A DNA stretch of 64,000 nucleotides from contig CAVPXL010000005.1 in the NCBI GenBank assembly GCA_963709765.1, positions 124,001-188,000 on the forward strand. Direction: 5' to 3'. Of the stretch, positions 19,699 through 28,767 are shown one piece after another. The notes below the pieces were generated by a model. That model was given only the letters and a program-made list of their open reading frames with translations, ran no database searches and was not told the DNA's origin. The DNA is from Roseitranquillus sp963709765 (lineage in GTDB: Bacteria; Pseudomonadota; Alphaproteobacteria; Rhodobacterales; Rhodobacteraceae). The stretch's first letter is position 1. Each line of letters starts with the position of its first letter. The position numbers and the translations under genes are program-made.

Positions 19699-20541
19699 AT
19701 GACGGATGCCCGCTCGATCTCGGAGCATTGGGGAAGCGGTGACGTGTTTTTCAAGATCCATAGCGGCCATGCTGGAGGGCCGGTATCGATGCCTCGCTCG
19801 TCACCGTCGATCAACTGGCGCCGGTCGACCATTTCCATGCGCGCGGCTTTCCCGCGACGAGGGATCTCGCGGATGCTCTGCCGATCGCAGAAGGCGACCG
19901 CATCCTCGATATCGGGTGTGGCATCGGCGGGCCGGCGCGGTATCTGGCGCAGCGCTTCGGCTGCAGGGTCGATGGCATCGACATCACCTCGGCCGTTCGT
20001 GGAGGCGGCGAACAAGCTGACCGAACTTGTCGGCTTGGAAGATCGGGTCACGGTCCGGGTCGCCGATGGGCAGAGCCTCCCCTTCGCAGACGCGGCAATT
20101 CGACGGCGGCTATTCGCAGCATGTAACGATGAACGTCGCCGACAGGGACCGCTTCTTCACCGAAGCGTTCCGCGTCCTGAAGCCGGGAGCGTTCTTCGCG
20201 ATCACCGAGCATGGTCTCGGGCCCGCCGGTGATCCGCACCACCCGGTGCCGTGGTCCCAGGACGGGGCAGGCGCGTTCCTGGTCCCGCCCTCCGAGACGG
20301 TGGCAACGCCTGTCGAAGGCCGGGTTCTCACGAAATCGAGGTGACCGACACGGGAGCAGGAGTACCTGGATGCTTACAGAAGTGCGATCGCGGCGGCCGG
20401 TCGTGGAGGGATTGCCCGCCTTCGGCGTGCACATCCTCCTAGGAGAAACCGCCGCCGGAGAAGGTTCGCAATGCTGCGCGGAACATCGAGGAGCAAAGAA
20501 CGCATCCGGTGCAGATCATATGCCGGAAGCCGGCCGATTGA
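19699..20541 (+). pseudogene. SAM-dependent methyltransferase, frameshifted
   Basis: After GAGGGGA and ATG the reading is MTDARSISEHWGSGDVFFKI. A shift leads to IDASLVTVDQLAPVDHFHAR and GFPATRDLADALPIAEGDR. The SAM-binding motif I reads ILDIGCGIGGPARYLAQRFG, followed by CRVDGIDITSP. Motif II/III parts are LEDRVTVRVADGQSLPFADA and GGYSQHVTMNVADRDRFFTE, then AFRVLKPGAFFAITEHGLGP, and a tail ends at TGA 20539-20541. This is the layout of UbiE- or sarcosine/glycine-methyltransferase-like class I enzymes. The substrate is unknown. At least four single-base shifts interrupt it. Confidence 0.85.
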
Positions 20542-20620
20542 CTCGGGTCTTGCGAACCGGCGGGCAGGGGCAGCGGCCCGCAGAGGCGGGGAGCTTGAGC
20601 CGGATGAAATCCGGACCGAA

Positions 20621-20631
20621 GGGGGGGGGGG
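20621..20631. repeat. Eleven-base G homopolymer
   Basis: A run of eleven G followed by five A lies in the 130-base gap between the methyltransferase remnant and the P5CR-like reading. It is the longest homopolymer noticed in the window. Confidence 0.95.
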
Positions 20632-20670
20632 AAAAAGGAGCGATAGGTGGGCAGAAGGGACGGACAGTAG

Positions 20671-21454
20671 TGTCGGGATCGTCGGCGGAACGGGCATGCT
20701 CGGACGGGACATCGCGGATGCGCTTCGCGGAGGGCAGGTCGTGTCGACCCGGGCACTTGTGGGTCTCGAACAGAGGTGGAGCCAGGCGGATGCCTTCGAC
20801 AAACAGCCCGATGTCAACGTGACCACGAGCAATCAGAAAGTTTGCCGACGCCTGAGACGTCATCCTGCTGGCAGTTCCTACTGCATCAGCGGCGAGCATC
20901 GCGATGGATGCGCCGAGCGGGCTCGTCATGTCCTTCATGACGGGTGTCTCGGTCCGCAGCTAGGTGGCTTTTATCACCGGGGCAAGGCGGATCAGTCGCG
21001 CCATGAGCAGTCCTGCGGCCCGAGAGGGTCTGGCCTACTCGCCGTGGTGCGCCTCCCCGAGAAGACGTCATTGGCGATCGCAAGACAGCGACCTCCATCT
21101 TAGAGGCCTGCGGCCTGACAGACGAAGTCGACAGTGAAGCCCATATCGAATGCTTCACGGCGATGACAGGTCCTGTACCCGGCTTTGGCGCCTTCTATGC
21201 CAGGCGATGGTGGATTACGGGGCGGAGAACGAGGGATCGTCGGATGTCGCCGATCGGGCGGTGCGACAGCGTTCCTGAGCGCGGGGACCTTGATGTCGGC
21301 GGGCACGATGACCCCTGCCGATTACGTGACGCAGATGATCGACTATGCCGGAACCACTGCCGCGGGTCTGGAAGAGATGGAGCGTTCCTCGATTACGAAT
21401 GATATCGCGAAGGGTCTCGACGCAGCGGTCGCAAGAACACGCTCCATCGGTTAA
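20671..21454 (+). pseudogene. Pyrroline-5-carboxylate-reductase-like NAD(P)-binding protein, frameshifted
   Basis: The first strand and loop (SVGIVGGTGMLGRDIADALR) are an NAD(P)-binding Rossmann motif. FADACDVILLAVPTASAASI follows in another frame, then LVMSFMTGVSV. The C-terminal dimerisation part of the P5CR fold is good: ECFTAMTGPVPGFGAFYA, then MTPADYVTQMIDYAGTTAAG and LEEMERSSITNDIAKGLDAA. The T-x-A-G-L element is typical of ProC-type enzymes, which reduce pyrroline-5-carboxylate to proline. This one is divergent and could act on another imine. The start is unclear, and a G11 tract sits just upstream. Several shifts are present. Confidence 0.7.
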
Positions 21455-21786
21455 GCGATCCGCGGGCGCGAGCACGCGGCTGCCGCGTCTGCGGTGCGTG
21501 AGTTCAGGCCGCCAGCTTCGCCGCGGCGTGGATGAACGACGGCTATCCCCTGCCGCGAAGCCGCAATCCCGAGACCGGTCGGATGGCGGGTCAGGGCCGT
21601 GATCGACGGGCGAGATTGAACAATCGGTAACCTTCGCGGCGCTGCCGCAAGGTGGCCCCAAGCGCGTCATTGCGGTTTGCCGGTTTCGCGACCTGCGCAA
21701 TGGCGAGAGGACGGAGGGGCGGTCGCCTTGAAGGGCCCGTCTGCGGGCGCGGGCACATCTCGCCCGCGCCGGTGTCTCCTGGCGAG
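21455..21786. other. Intergenic, carries a repeat copy, no gene seen
   Basis: It lies between the P5CR-like remnant and the convergent FAD-oxidase gene. Only the repeat at 21505-21560 is recognisable. Confidence 0.4.
21505..21560. repeat. Dispersed repeat, copy 2 of the 2-kb direct pair
   Basis: Same orientation as the copy at 19465-19520, with the shared core at 21532-21550. The two copies bracket the methyltransferase and P5CR-like remnants. Confidence 0.65.
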
Positions 21787-23194
21787 TCAGGTTGCAGGTC
21801 GAATGTTCTGGTTGAGGTGAAGGAGATTCCGAGGGTCCCACTCCACTTTCAGAGCGGCAAGCCGACGGAGGATGGCGGCGTCGTAGGCCTCGTGTACCCT
21901 TCCTTCGCCCTCATCGCCGCTGATGAAGTTGACGTAGACTCCGCCAGCGGAGTGCGGTGCGATCGCCTCGAAGGTCTCGCGCGCCCAGGCGATGTTTGCC
22001 GCGTCATCGTCGGCCTCGCGCCAACGGGCCTGGATGTTGAGCACCCATGCCGCGGCGCGATGCGGATAGGGCGTCGCGTCGGCCGGCCGGCGCGCGATCT
22101 CGCCGCCGAGCGAGAGCATGCCGATCGAGGATGCCTTCGAGGGCATCCGCGGCACACGCTCGCAAAGCGTCTCCGCCGCATCGCGGGAAATGCCGCCCAG
22201 ATAGTGCCCCTTCCAGTAGTTCCGGGCGCCGTGGGCGGCGGTCTTGTCGAACATCGACTGGAACTCGGTATATGGTCGGGGCGCCACCGCGTCCGCAATC
22301 GGGCAGCCGATCGCGCGGAGCGGCGCCAGCGCGGCCTCGCCGGCGGCGGCGTCGCCGAGGTGGACCAGCGCAAGCAGCAGGATCGGCTTGCCGTGGTGCG
22401 CCTGGGATGAACGGGGCCGGCGGCGCGTGACGCAGGACGGAAGGCACGCAACCTCGTCCGGTGCCTCGCGCATCGCCTCGGCGGCCGCCGTCAGCGCCTC
22501 CGCCGCATCATCCCAGGCATGGACGACCGGCCCTGCGAGCACCTCCGGCCCGAGATCATGCAGTTCGAAGGTGAAGGCGGTCGCGACGCCGAAGTTGCCG
22601 CCGCCGCCGCGCAGGCCCCAGAAGAGCTCCGGGTTCTCGCGTCTCGCTCGCGCGGACGACGCGGCCGTCGACGGTCACCAGCTCCACCTCGTGCAGGTTG
22701 TCGACGGTGAGCCCGTGCTTGCGCGAGAGGTATCCAAACCCGCCGCCGAGGGTCAGCCCGGCGACGCCGGTGGTCGAGATGAAGCCGCCCGGCACCGCGA
22801 GGCCGTGCGCTTGCGTCGCGCGGTCGAGGATCGGCGATCAGCGCGCCGGGCTCGACCCGCGCGATGCGGGCGTCCCGATCGACCTCGACGCGCTTCATGT
22901 CGGCGAAGTCGATCATCAGGCCGCCGTCGCAGGCGGCGTTGCCGGCCACGTTGTGCCCGCCGCCCTTGATCGCGAGCTCAAGGCCCTCGAGCCCGGCGAA
23001 GCGCACGGCCTCGGCGACGTCATCGGCGCCTCGCGGCCGCACAACGATCGCAGGGTGCCGGTCGACCATCGCGTTCCAGAGCGTGCGGGCCTCGTCATAG
23101 CCCGGCGCGTCCGGCAGGAGGCGGTGCCGCGCAAATTCGCTTGCAGGCTCTCGATGTCTTCCGGGGTCAGTGCAATCGTTTCGAACGGAGTCAT
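21787..23194 (-). pseudogene. FAD-linked oxidase of the berberine-bridge (BBE) type, frameshifted
   Basis: The reading starts MTPFETIALTPEDIESLQAN. The FAD domain has RHPAIVVRPRGADDVAEAVR and LAIKGGGHNVAGNAACDGGL, whose GGGH carries the histidine that normally holds FAD covalently. PGGFISTTGVAGLTLGGGFG and YLSRKHGLTVDNLHEVELVT follow; the usual second, cysteine, attachment residue is not seen there. Substrate-domain pieces include YTEFQSMFDKTAAHGARNYW, and the BBE tail AALKVEWDPRNLLHLNQNI closes the protein. Two shifts, near 22650 and 22830, interrupt an otherwise well-kept sequence of about 465 residues. The substrate is unknown. It is divergent to an HxlR-type regulator 203 bases away, which probably controls it. 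Confidence 0.87.
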
Positions 23195-23397
23195 CTGATG
23201 CCTCCTTCCGTCGTTTGGGACGCTCGAACACCACCGAATGTGCGATGCAGGCCCGCGCCAATCCAGTATGATTTCTGTACTGCCGATGGCCGTGGAACCA
23301 ACGCACAGCCGACAGGTTCTCGGCGACAGCAGTGACCTCGCGGGCCCGGTTCCGCACGATGTTTGAAGCGATGCGGGATTCGCAGTACCGTGGTCAG

Positions 23398-24039
23398 ATG
23401 GGCAAGCCCTACGGACAGTTCTGCCCCGTCGCGAAGGCGTCCGAGATCCTCGCGGAGCGCTGGACGCCGCTGGTGGTTCGTGAGCTGCTGTCGGGCAGCA
23501 CCCGGTTCAACGACCTCCGGCGCGGAGTTCCGCTGATGTCTCCGGCGCTCCTGTCGCAGCGGCTCAAGCGGCTGGAGGACGAAGGCCTCGTCGAGCGCCA
23601 CGCCGAAGGCGAAGCCACCCGCTACGAACTCACCCAGGCCGGGCGAGAGCTGATGCCGGTCGTCGAGGCGCTCGGCACGTGGGGCAAGCGCTGGGTCAGG
23701 CGCGAGGCCGACGCCGACGATCTCGATGCCGGTTTGCTGATGTGGGACATTCACCGCCGGCTGCACATCGACCGCTTCCCGTCCCGCCGGACGGTGCTGA
23801 AGTTCGACCTCCTCGACGTGCCGTCCGGGTCGCGGTTCTATTGGCTGGTGATTGAGCGGGGGCACGTAGACATCTGCCTCAAGGACCCGGGCCATCCCAT
23901 GGACCTCTGCATCGCCGTCGACCTCCGCACGATGACCGAGGTCTGGCTGGGCGACCTCGCGACGGCCGAGGCCGTCCGGCTCGGCAAGCTGCGTCTCGAG
24001 GGGCCGCCGACCTCGCCCACCGTTTCCGGACCTGGCTGA
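23398..24039 (+). CDS. HxlR-family transcriptional regulator
   Basis: The winged helix carries the HxlR signature: FCPVAKASEILAERWTPLVV with its conserved Cys, then STRFNDLRRGVPLMSPALLS and QRLKRLEDEGLVERHAEGE. The C-terminal half (LKFDLLDVPSGSRFYWLVIE, DICLKDPGHPMDLCIAVDLR) resembles the SCP2-like domain seen in longer HxlR proteins. As read it ends at 24039. A one-base shift near 24003 would restore a family-like end (HRFRTWLKLSVFADIEREHE) with TGA at 24087-24089, so the true end may be there. The start at 23398 is uncertain; 23371 is possible. The regulator diverges from the BBE oxidase. Confidence 0.88.
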   Translation: MGKPYGQFCPVAKASEILAERWTPLVVRELLSGSTRFNDLRRGVPLMSPALLSQRLKRLEDEGLVERHAEGEATRYELTQAGRELMPVVEALGTWGKRWVRREADADDLDAGLLMWDIHRRLHIDRFPSRRTVLKFDLLDVPSGSRFYWLVIERGHVDICLKDPGHPMDLCIAVDLRTMTEVWLGDLATAEAVRLGKLRLEGPPTSPTVSGPG

Positions 24040-24185
24040 AGCTCAGCGTCTTCGCCGACATCGAGCGGGAACACGAAGTTTCCGCCTGATAAGCCCTCGG
24101 GCGGCTGTCTTGACCTGCCTTCTTCCAAGCATAGCGCAGGTCTGGTCGGTCCGCGTCGCGTTCAGTTGGATAAATCCGCCGAGAC

Positions 24186-24230
24186 AAGCACAAATGGCCG
24201 TTATTCATGCGGCGGCGCAGCGGTCGCGAG
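24186..24230. repeat. Dispersed intergenic repeat, copy B
   Basis: ACAAGCACAAATGGCCGTTA and the following GCGGCGCAGCGG tract match copy A at 17556-17599. The copy is non-coding, between the HxlR gene and the transposase remnant. Confidence 0.55.
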
Positions 24231-24405
24231 CGACGCTGAACGGCGGCTTGCGGCGTCCTTGTCCACCGGCACGACCGACGCGTAGGGCGGATGTTGTTGA
24301 AGAAGTCCGCGAGTTCTTAGCCGGCGGCGCGTATCCATTTCTCGATGAGGCTCAGGATTCCGGAGCACCTGGTCCGGCGCCGAGCTGACTGGCCAGCGTC
24401 TCAGG

Positions 24406-24552
24406 TCACGCTGCGGACTCCTTGATGTCTTGCAGCGGTCGCAGCCTGGCGAGCTTCCGGAGGTTCCGGGCGATGGCCGCGAGGAGGAATTCGTCCTTGG
24501 CAAGCGTTCGACCCACGGAGCCGCAGCCGCGTGAGGTTCAGGATGCGCTTCA
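24406..24552 (-). pseudogene. 3' remnant of an IS1182-family transposase
   Basis: The minus-strand reading LKRILNLTRLRLRGS, then a shift, DEFLLA and ARNLRKLARLRPLQDIKESA, closes with TGA. It parallels the C-terminus of the IS1182-type transposase at 40.0 kb (LKRILGLGRLRLRG, DEFLLAATAQNLRKLAK). Only the last 45 or so codons remain. The left part ends where hsdR homology begins, suggesting that an insertion removed the 5' part of hsdR. Confidence 0.75.
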
Positions 24553-24970
24553 AATCGAGAACAACGTCCGAAAGCTGATCATTGAGGAGACCCCGGTCAA
24601 CCCTCGCTTCTACGAGAAGATGTCCGAACTGCTGACCGATCTTGTTCGCCAGCGGCGGGAAGAGGCTATTGAATATGCCGAATACCTCGAACGGATCGCA
24701 GCGCTGGTCCGGGATGTCAAAGCCGGACACGGCAAGGAGTATCCCGCCTCGATCAGGAGCGCCGGTCTGAAGGCGCTCTATGACAACCTCGACAACGATG
24801 AAGCTATGGCCTTGAAGGTCGATTGCGCAGTGCGCGAGACAGCACCTTTCGGATGGCGCGGTAACGCTATGAAGGAAAGAAAGGTCCGGCGGTGCCTCAC
24901 GCAGGTTCTGGACGACCCGGACGCAGTGGAGCGGATCTTCGAGATCCTGAAAAATCAGAGTGAATACTGA
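24543..24970 (+). pseudogene. hsdR: C-terminal fragment of type I restriction subunit HsdR
   Basis: The reading QIENNVRKLIIEETPVNPRF, YEKMSELLTDLVRQRREEAI, YAEYLERIAALVRDVKAG, KALYDNLDNDEAMALKVDCA and VRRCLTQVLDDPDAVERIFE, ending KNQSEY, is the C-terminal (DUF3387-type) segment of HsdR. HsdR is the translocase and nuclease subunit of type I restriction-modification complexes. The N-terminal nuclease and the helicase motors are missing. In their place lies an IS1182 transposase remnant on the opposite strand. No hsdM or hsdS is nearby, so restriction from this locus is not possible. Confidence 0.88.
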
Positions 24971-25678
24971 AGTCTCACAGATCGGCGGCATTGACGTCGA
25001 GATAGTGCGCAAGAAGATCAAGAACTTGCATGTCGGCTGCTATCCGCCTGAAGGACGGGTCAGGGTGGCCGCTCCAGAACATGTGAGCGCCGAAGCGATC
25101 CGGCTTGCCGTCCTGACGAGGATCCGTGGATCAGGCGAAAACAAGCGCAATTCAGAAAGCAGGAGCGTCAGCCTCCCCGGCGCTACGTCTCGGGAGAAAC
25201 GCATTACCTGTTCGGCAGACCGCTGCGACTGGAAGTTCAGCAATGGGACAAGAAGGGTCATCGGATCGCCCGGCAGGGCAACGACAGGCTGCTGTTGAAT
25301 GCCCCCGTGAACTGCGATCCTGAACAGCTACGCCGATGGATGGGGCAGTGGATGAAGGCAGAACTCCGAAAACTGGCTGCGCCGCGTATCGAACGTTGGT
25401 CGGCGCGCATGGGCGTATGGCCCCAGAAGTGGGGCATCCGTCCGATGAAAACCAAGTGGGGAAGCTGCAACCCCGACAAGGGCATCGTCTGGCTGAACTC
25501 GGAGCTGGCGAAGAAGCCAGAGCGGATGATCGACTACGTCATCGTTCATGAGCTCGCACATCTTGTTTCGCCGACGCACGATCGAAAGTTCACTCAGGTC
25601 TTAGACAGAGAGCTTCCACGTTGGAGAGACATCCGGCGAGAGCTGAACGAGCTTCCACTTGCGGCCTGGACGGATTGA
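24960..25678 (+). pseudogene. YgjP-like (M48/DUF45) zinc metallopeptidase, single frameshift
   Basis: The reading starts with GTG at 24960, overlapping the hsdR end by 11 bases. EVSQIGGIDVEIVRKKIKNL and HVGCYPPEGRVRVAAPEHVS lead to a one-base loss near 25122. Translation then resumes as WIRRKQAQFRKQERQPPRRY, HYLFGRPLRLEV, WGIRPMKTKWGSCNPDKGIV and the zinc site DYVIVHELAHLVSPTHDRKF (HExxH plus the third His). All catalytic residues survive. This family is often encoded next to hsdR, and here the coupling overlap confirms the association, but its role in restriction systems is not established. If the shift is a sequencing error the protein of about 239 aa is intact. Confidence 0.88.
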
Positions 25679-26042
25679 AAGAAACCGAGACAGCAGTAAC
25701 TCTGCCACTCTCCATGCCTGACCTTCGGCCGCATGTGCCGCTCTCGGCCCAAAGCAGCCTCTCGATCTTGAGGAGCGCAGCCGCGGCGCAGCGACCTATG
25801 CCGACATTCGGGGAGATACGGCGATGCCCGCCGGACGGCGCCGCTGTCTCACGTCATGAAGGAACGGAATGTGGTCTGGGGCGTATGTATGCTGCACTGC
25901 AACATTGCCCGGGATGCCCGGGCGAACATGCGGCACCCCAGATCGGAAAAGTATGATGCCCTCCCGGCCGAGCAGGATTCCTGATTCTGATCTCCCGTTG
26001 TACGCCCCAGAGAAGCCCATCATCGGAAGGCACCCTCAACGC
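25679..26042. other. Intergenic with a repeat-like segment
   Basis: Bases 25725-25795 (CCGCTCTCGGCCCAAAGCAG and following) resemble short repeats seen between genes in related genomes, as remembered rather than searched. No gene was recognised. Confidence 0.35.
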
Positions 26043-26965
26043 GAACTCTCGTCGGTGCCACGATCGCCGCGCTGGCGGTCTCGGCGTTCGTGAACCACCG
26101 GCTGGCCCGGAAGGCCGAGCGCGACAACCCCCCGGCCGGCAGGTTCCTGAACATTCGTGGCGTCGGCTGCACTACCTCGAGCGCGGCAGCGGCGGCATCC
26201 GATCGTCCTGCTGCACGGCAACGGCAGCATGATCCAGGACTTCCAGTCGAGCGGCCTGATCGACCGTGCCGCCGAGAAGTACCGCGTGATCGCCTTCGAC
26301 CGGCCGGGCTATGGACACAGCAACCGCCCCCGAAGCACCATCTGGACGCCTGAGGCACAGGCCGACCTCATCCGCACAGCCCTTGCGCAGATCGGCGTCG
26401 AACGCGCGACGGTTCTGGGCCATTCCTGGGGCTGTTCGGTCGCGGTGGCGCTCGCGCACAAGTATCCGCGCCTCGTCAGCGGACTGGTTCTCGCCTCCGG
26501 CTACTACTATCCGACGGTGCGGGCGGACGTGGGGGCGATGGCGGCTCCAGCCGTGCCGGTGGTCGGCGACATCGTGCGCTACTCGGTTTCCCCGATCCTG
26601 AGCCGGCTGCTGTGGCCGCGCATAATGCGAAAGCTGTTCGGCCCGCAGCCCGTGCCGGAGAAGTTTGCCGGCTTCCCCAAGGCGATGGCCGTCCGGCCGT
26701 CGCAGCTCAGGGCCAGCGCGGCAGAATCCGCCTGATGATCCCGGACGCCTTCGCCGCCAGCGCGACCTATGCCGGCCTCGAGATGCCGGTCGCCATCATC
26801 GCCGGCGCAAACGATCGGCTGGTGAATGCCGACGTCCAATCGGGCAGGCTGCACGCCGCCATTCCGCACAGCAGCTTTCACCGTGTGCCCGGCGCGGGCC
26901 ACATGATCCACCAGACCGCAACAGCAGCCGTCATGGCGGCGATCGAGAAATCGCGACGTCTGTAG
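26043..26965 (+). pseudogene. Alpha/beta-hydrolase, membrane-anchored, frameshifted
   Basis: An N-terminal hydrophobic segment (TLVGATIAALAVSAFVNHRL) suggests a membrane anchor or uncleaved signal. The hydrolase core follows: HPIVLLHGNGSMIQDF with the oxyanion-hole HGN, YRVIAFDRPGYGHSNRP, the nucleophile elbow VLGHSWGCSVAVALAHKYP, a cap part (SVSPILSRLLWPRIMRKLFG), and VAIIAGANDRLVN with the acid Asp. FHRVPGAGHMIHQTA carries the catalytic His. Ser, Asp and His are all present. Shifts near 26160 and 26735 break the frame, and the 5' end is not certain. The substrate is unknown; epoxide hydrolases and esterases share this layout. Confidence 0.82.
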
Positions 26966-27048
26966 ACAGTCCGCTCAAGAGGCCCGCGGCCGCGTAATGC
27001 AAGGCCGGCCGGGGGGCGTTCCGGCGTCCCCTGGTCTCGCCTGAGCGG

Positions 27049-27606
27049 CTATTGCGGATCGTCCTCGAGGACACGGTCGAGTGCCGTCCTGATGTCTTCC
27101 GTGCTGAACGGCTTCATGATCCAGGCCAGAGGGTGCGCGCGCGCCGCGCGCGTCCTCGTCTCGTCGTTCCCGTAGGCCGAGACGAAGATCGAATGGATAC
27201 CCAGAGTCTCGTAGATCTCGATTGCAGCGCTGACGCCATCGCGGTCGCCCTTGATGCTGATGTCCATTGTCGCGCAGTCGGGCTGATGCAGCTTCGCGAG
27301 TTGCACGGCCTCCGCAGCCGTCATGGCGAGCCCGATGACCTCTGCGCCGAGATCCCGAAGCATCATCTCGAGCTCCATCGCGATGACGCGAAGCGGCCGC
27401 TCGGGCGCGGCGACGGCGCTCTGCGACTGATGGAGAGGTTTCGGTGGCAGTGGCCCGGAGCGAGCGCCTCGTGCTCCGCCCATGCTGCGGGAGGTCGCCG
27501 ATGCCATTCGCTGGGGAGAGGCGGCACGTCGCGGCTTCGCGCGTGCCGGCGCTCCGCCTCCCTCCGACGGCGTCTTTCGCTTATTGATACTCGCGCGATG
27601 GCTCAT
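27049..27606 (-). CDS. Receiver-domain protein with the acidic pocket deleted
   Basis: A long Ser/Ala/Arg-rich N-terminus (MSHRASINKRKTPSEGGGAP) precedes a single receiver domain. The domain is good from AMELEMMLRDLGAEVIGLAM through the phospho-acceptor strand (DCATMDISIKGDRDGV), SIFVSAYGN (Ser for the usual Thr) and WIMKPFSTEDIRTAL (conserved Lys-Pro). The first strand is abnormal: PLRVIAMELEMM lacks about seven residues that should include the two acidic residues binding Mg2+ (V-x-x-D/E-D/E-x-P-L). Without them phosphorylation should fail. The gene begins in an ATGA overlap with the truncated NUDIX reading. No output domain is present. Confidence 0.85.
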   Translation of the reverse strand: MSHRASINKRKTPSEGGGAPARAKPRRAASPQRMASATSRSMGGARGARSGPLPPKPLHQSQSAVAAPERPLRVIAMELEMMLRDLGAEVIGLAMTAAEAVQLAKLHQPDCATMDISIKGDRDGVSAAIEIYETLGIHSIFVSAYGNDETRTRAARAHPLAWIMKPFSTEDIRTALDRVLEDDPQ

Positions 27607-27921
27607 GGTCTTCCCTTGGCGCCAGGTCCCGGCGCGCCGTTGTGAACGTAGATATTCTCGAGAACGAAGGGCTGTCCGGTGACCGTGACCTCGATGCCAA
27701 TCTCCTCGCGGAATTCCCGAAGGAGCGCGGCGGGGCCAGCGCTCGCCGAACTCGACGCCGCCGCCCAGGGGACAAACTCCCTTGAGCCGGCCGGTCGCAT
27801 CGCGGACCTCGGTCGCGAGCAGGCGTCCGTAGCGCCAATGGAGGCCAACTGCCTTGACCCGAATGTGAGGCGGCGGGCGCCAGTCGTTCGGTGGCACTGC
27901 GACGAGATCGTCGCCGGACAT
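27603..27921 (-). pseudogene. Truncated NUDIX hydrolase
   Basis: The reading from 27921 gives MSGDDLVAVPPNDWRPPPHI, RVKAVGLHWRYGRLLATEV and GRLKGVCPLGGGVEFGERW. After one shift it continues PAALLREFREEIGIEVTV and QPFVLENIYVHNGAPG. G-x5-E-x7-R-E-x-x-E-E-x-G is the NUDIX box that binds the metal-pyrophosphate of nucleotide-type substrates. Beyond GAPG the family C-terminus is missing and the frame closes at an ATGA shared with the receiver-domain gene. About a third of the domain is gone. GGGAGA precedes the ATG. Confidence 0.75.
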
Positions 27922-28484
27922 CGGTGTCTCCCGCTTGAGAGCGGCTGGGTGCAGAAGACACTCTTCCCGGTCGCAGTACGATCCTGGTGGTCTCGCCCGT
28001 TGCAGGATGCACGAAGCAAGCCCAGACATGCCCCGCCTCCTCGCTACACAGCTTCCCGCTGCGGCCCCTATTCCGCACCTTGGACGGATCCTCGATCCCG
28101 CTACGACGGTGGATCTCGGCCATTCGTGCGGGGCCCAGCGAGAACGGCCTGACGAAGTCACACAACGCGGCCGCAACCGAGGTCCCTTGGGCCATCCTGA
28201 AAGGCCGGAACCCGCGCAAAGTCGTCGCTCGATCACTCTGCGAACTTCGCACTCGCAGCATTGCTTCGGCACGTGCGATCGGCCCACAGCTCTCCTTCAG
28301 CGAAGTCAGCGGTCGTGGCGTCGCCGCGTGGATACCGGCCATTCGTGCCAAGCGCAGCAATCAAGCTCCCTGAGCTATGTAAACGCGGGAAAGCCGACCT
28401 CCGCTGCGCATGTCAAACCAACGCCGCTGGTGAAGCGACGGGAGCGTTCCAGATCAGTCGATCCCGGCCTGACGAGGCGACGTT
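27922..28484. other. 563-base stretch with repeat-like segments
   Basis: Two copies of a GGCCATTCGTGC element lie at about 28109 and 28340 in similar contexts (GGATCTCGGCCATTC and GGATACCGGCCATTC). No gene is recognisable. It is likely degraded intergenic DNA of the same repeat family as elsewhere in this half. Confidence 0.4.
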
Positions 28485-28745
28485 TCACTTCAGCTCGAGT
28501 ATCGCGCGGCGCAGTCCGGCGTCCTGCGGATGGCGCTCGATGCGGAGTTCGAGCTCCGCGTAGTGGTCGAACATCTGCCGGTTCCTCGCGTCGACGTCGC
28601 CAAAGAGTTCGCCGATCCCCTCGGTCCGTGCGCAATCGATCAGGCGGCGCGTCAGAGCCCAACGATGCCTCGCCCCTTCCAGTCGGTGCGCACGATGACC
28701 GTTGGATGGTCTTGCCGCCGTGGCGCGCCCGCGGAGCGCCTGTGA
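28485..28745 (-). pseudogene. C-terminal remnant of a GNAT acetyltransferase domain
   Basis: The reading RWALTRRLIDCARTEGIGEL, FGDVDARNRQMFDHYAELEL and RIERHPQDAGLRRAILELK matches the end of a GNAT domain. It resembles those fused to acyl-CoA-synthetase-like proteins (Pat family), where the helix after R/Q-x-x-G-x-G/A binds acetyl-CoA. The acetyl-CoA loop upstream is out of frame and the rest of the gene is absent. It converges on the M20 peptidase 3' end region. Confidence 0.6.
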
Positions 28746-28767
28746 GCGAACAATGTCCGTCAGAAGG

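Noticed and set aside
20471..21103. A single open frame covering the G tract and the P5CR-like N-terminus
   Set aside because: Only the part after about 20671 is protein-like; the upstream part is the out-of-frame end of the methyltransferase gene and filler.
19465..28370. CRISPR array, because of recurring short similar segments
   Set aside because: Copies are kilobases apart, irregularly spaced and imperfect; there are no spacers and no cas genes.
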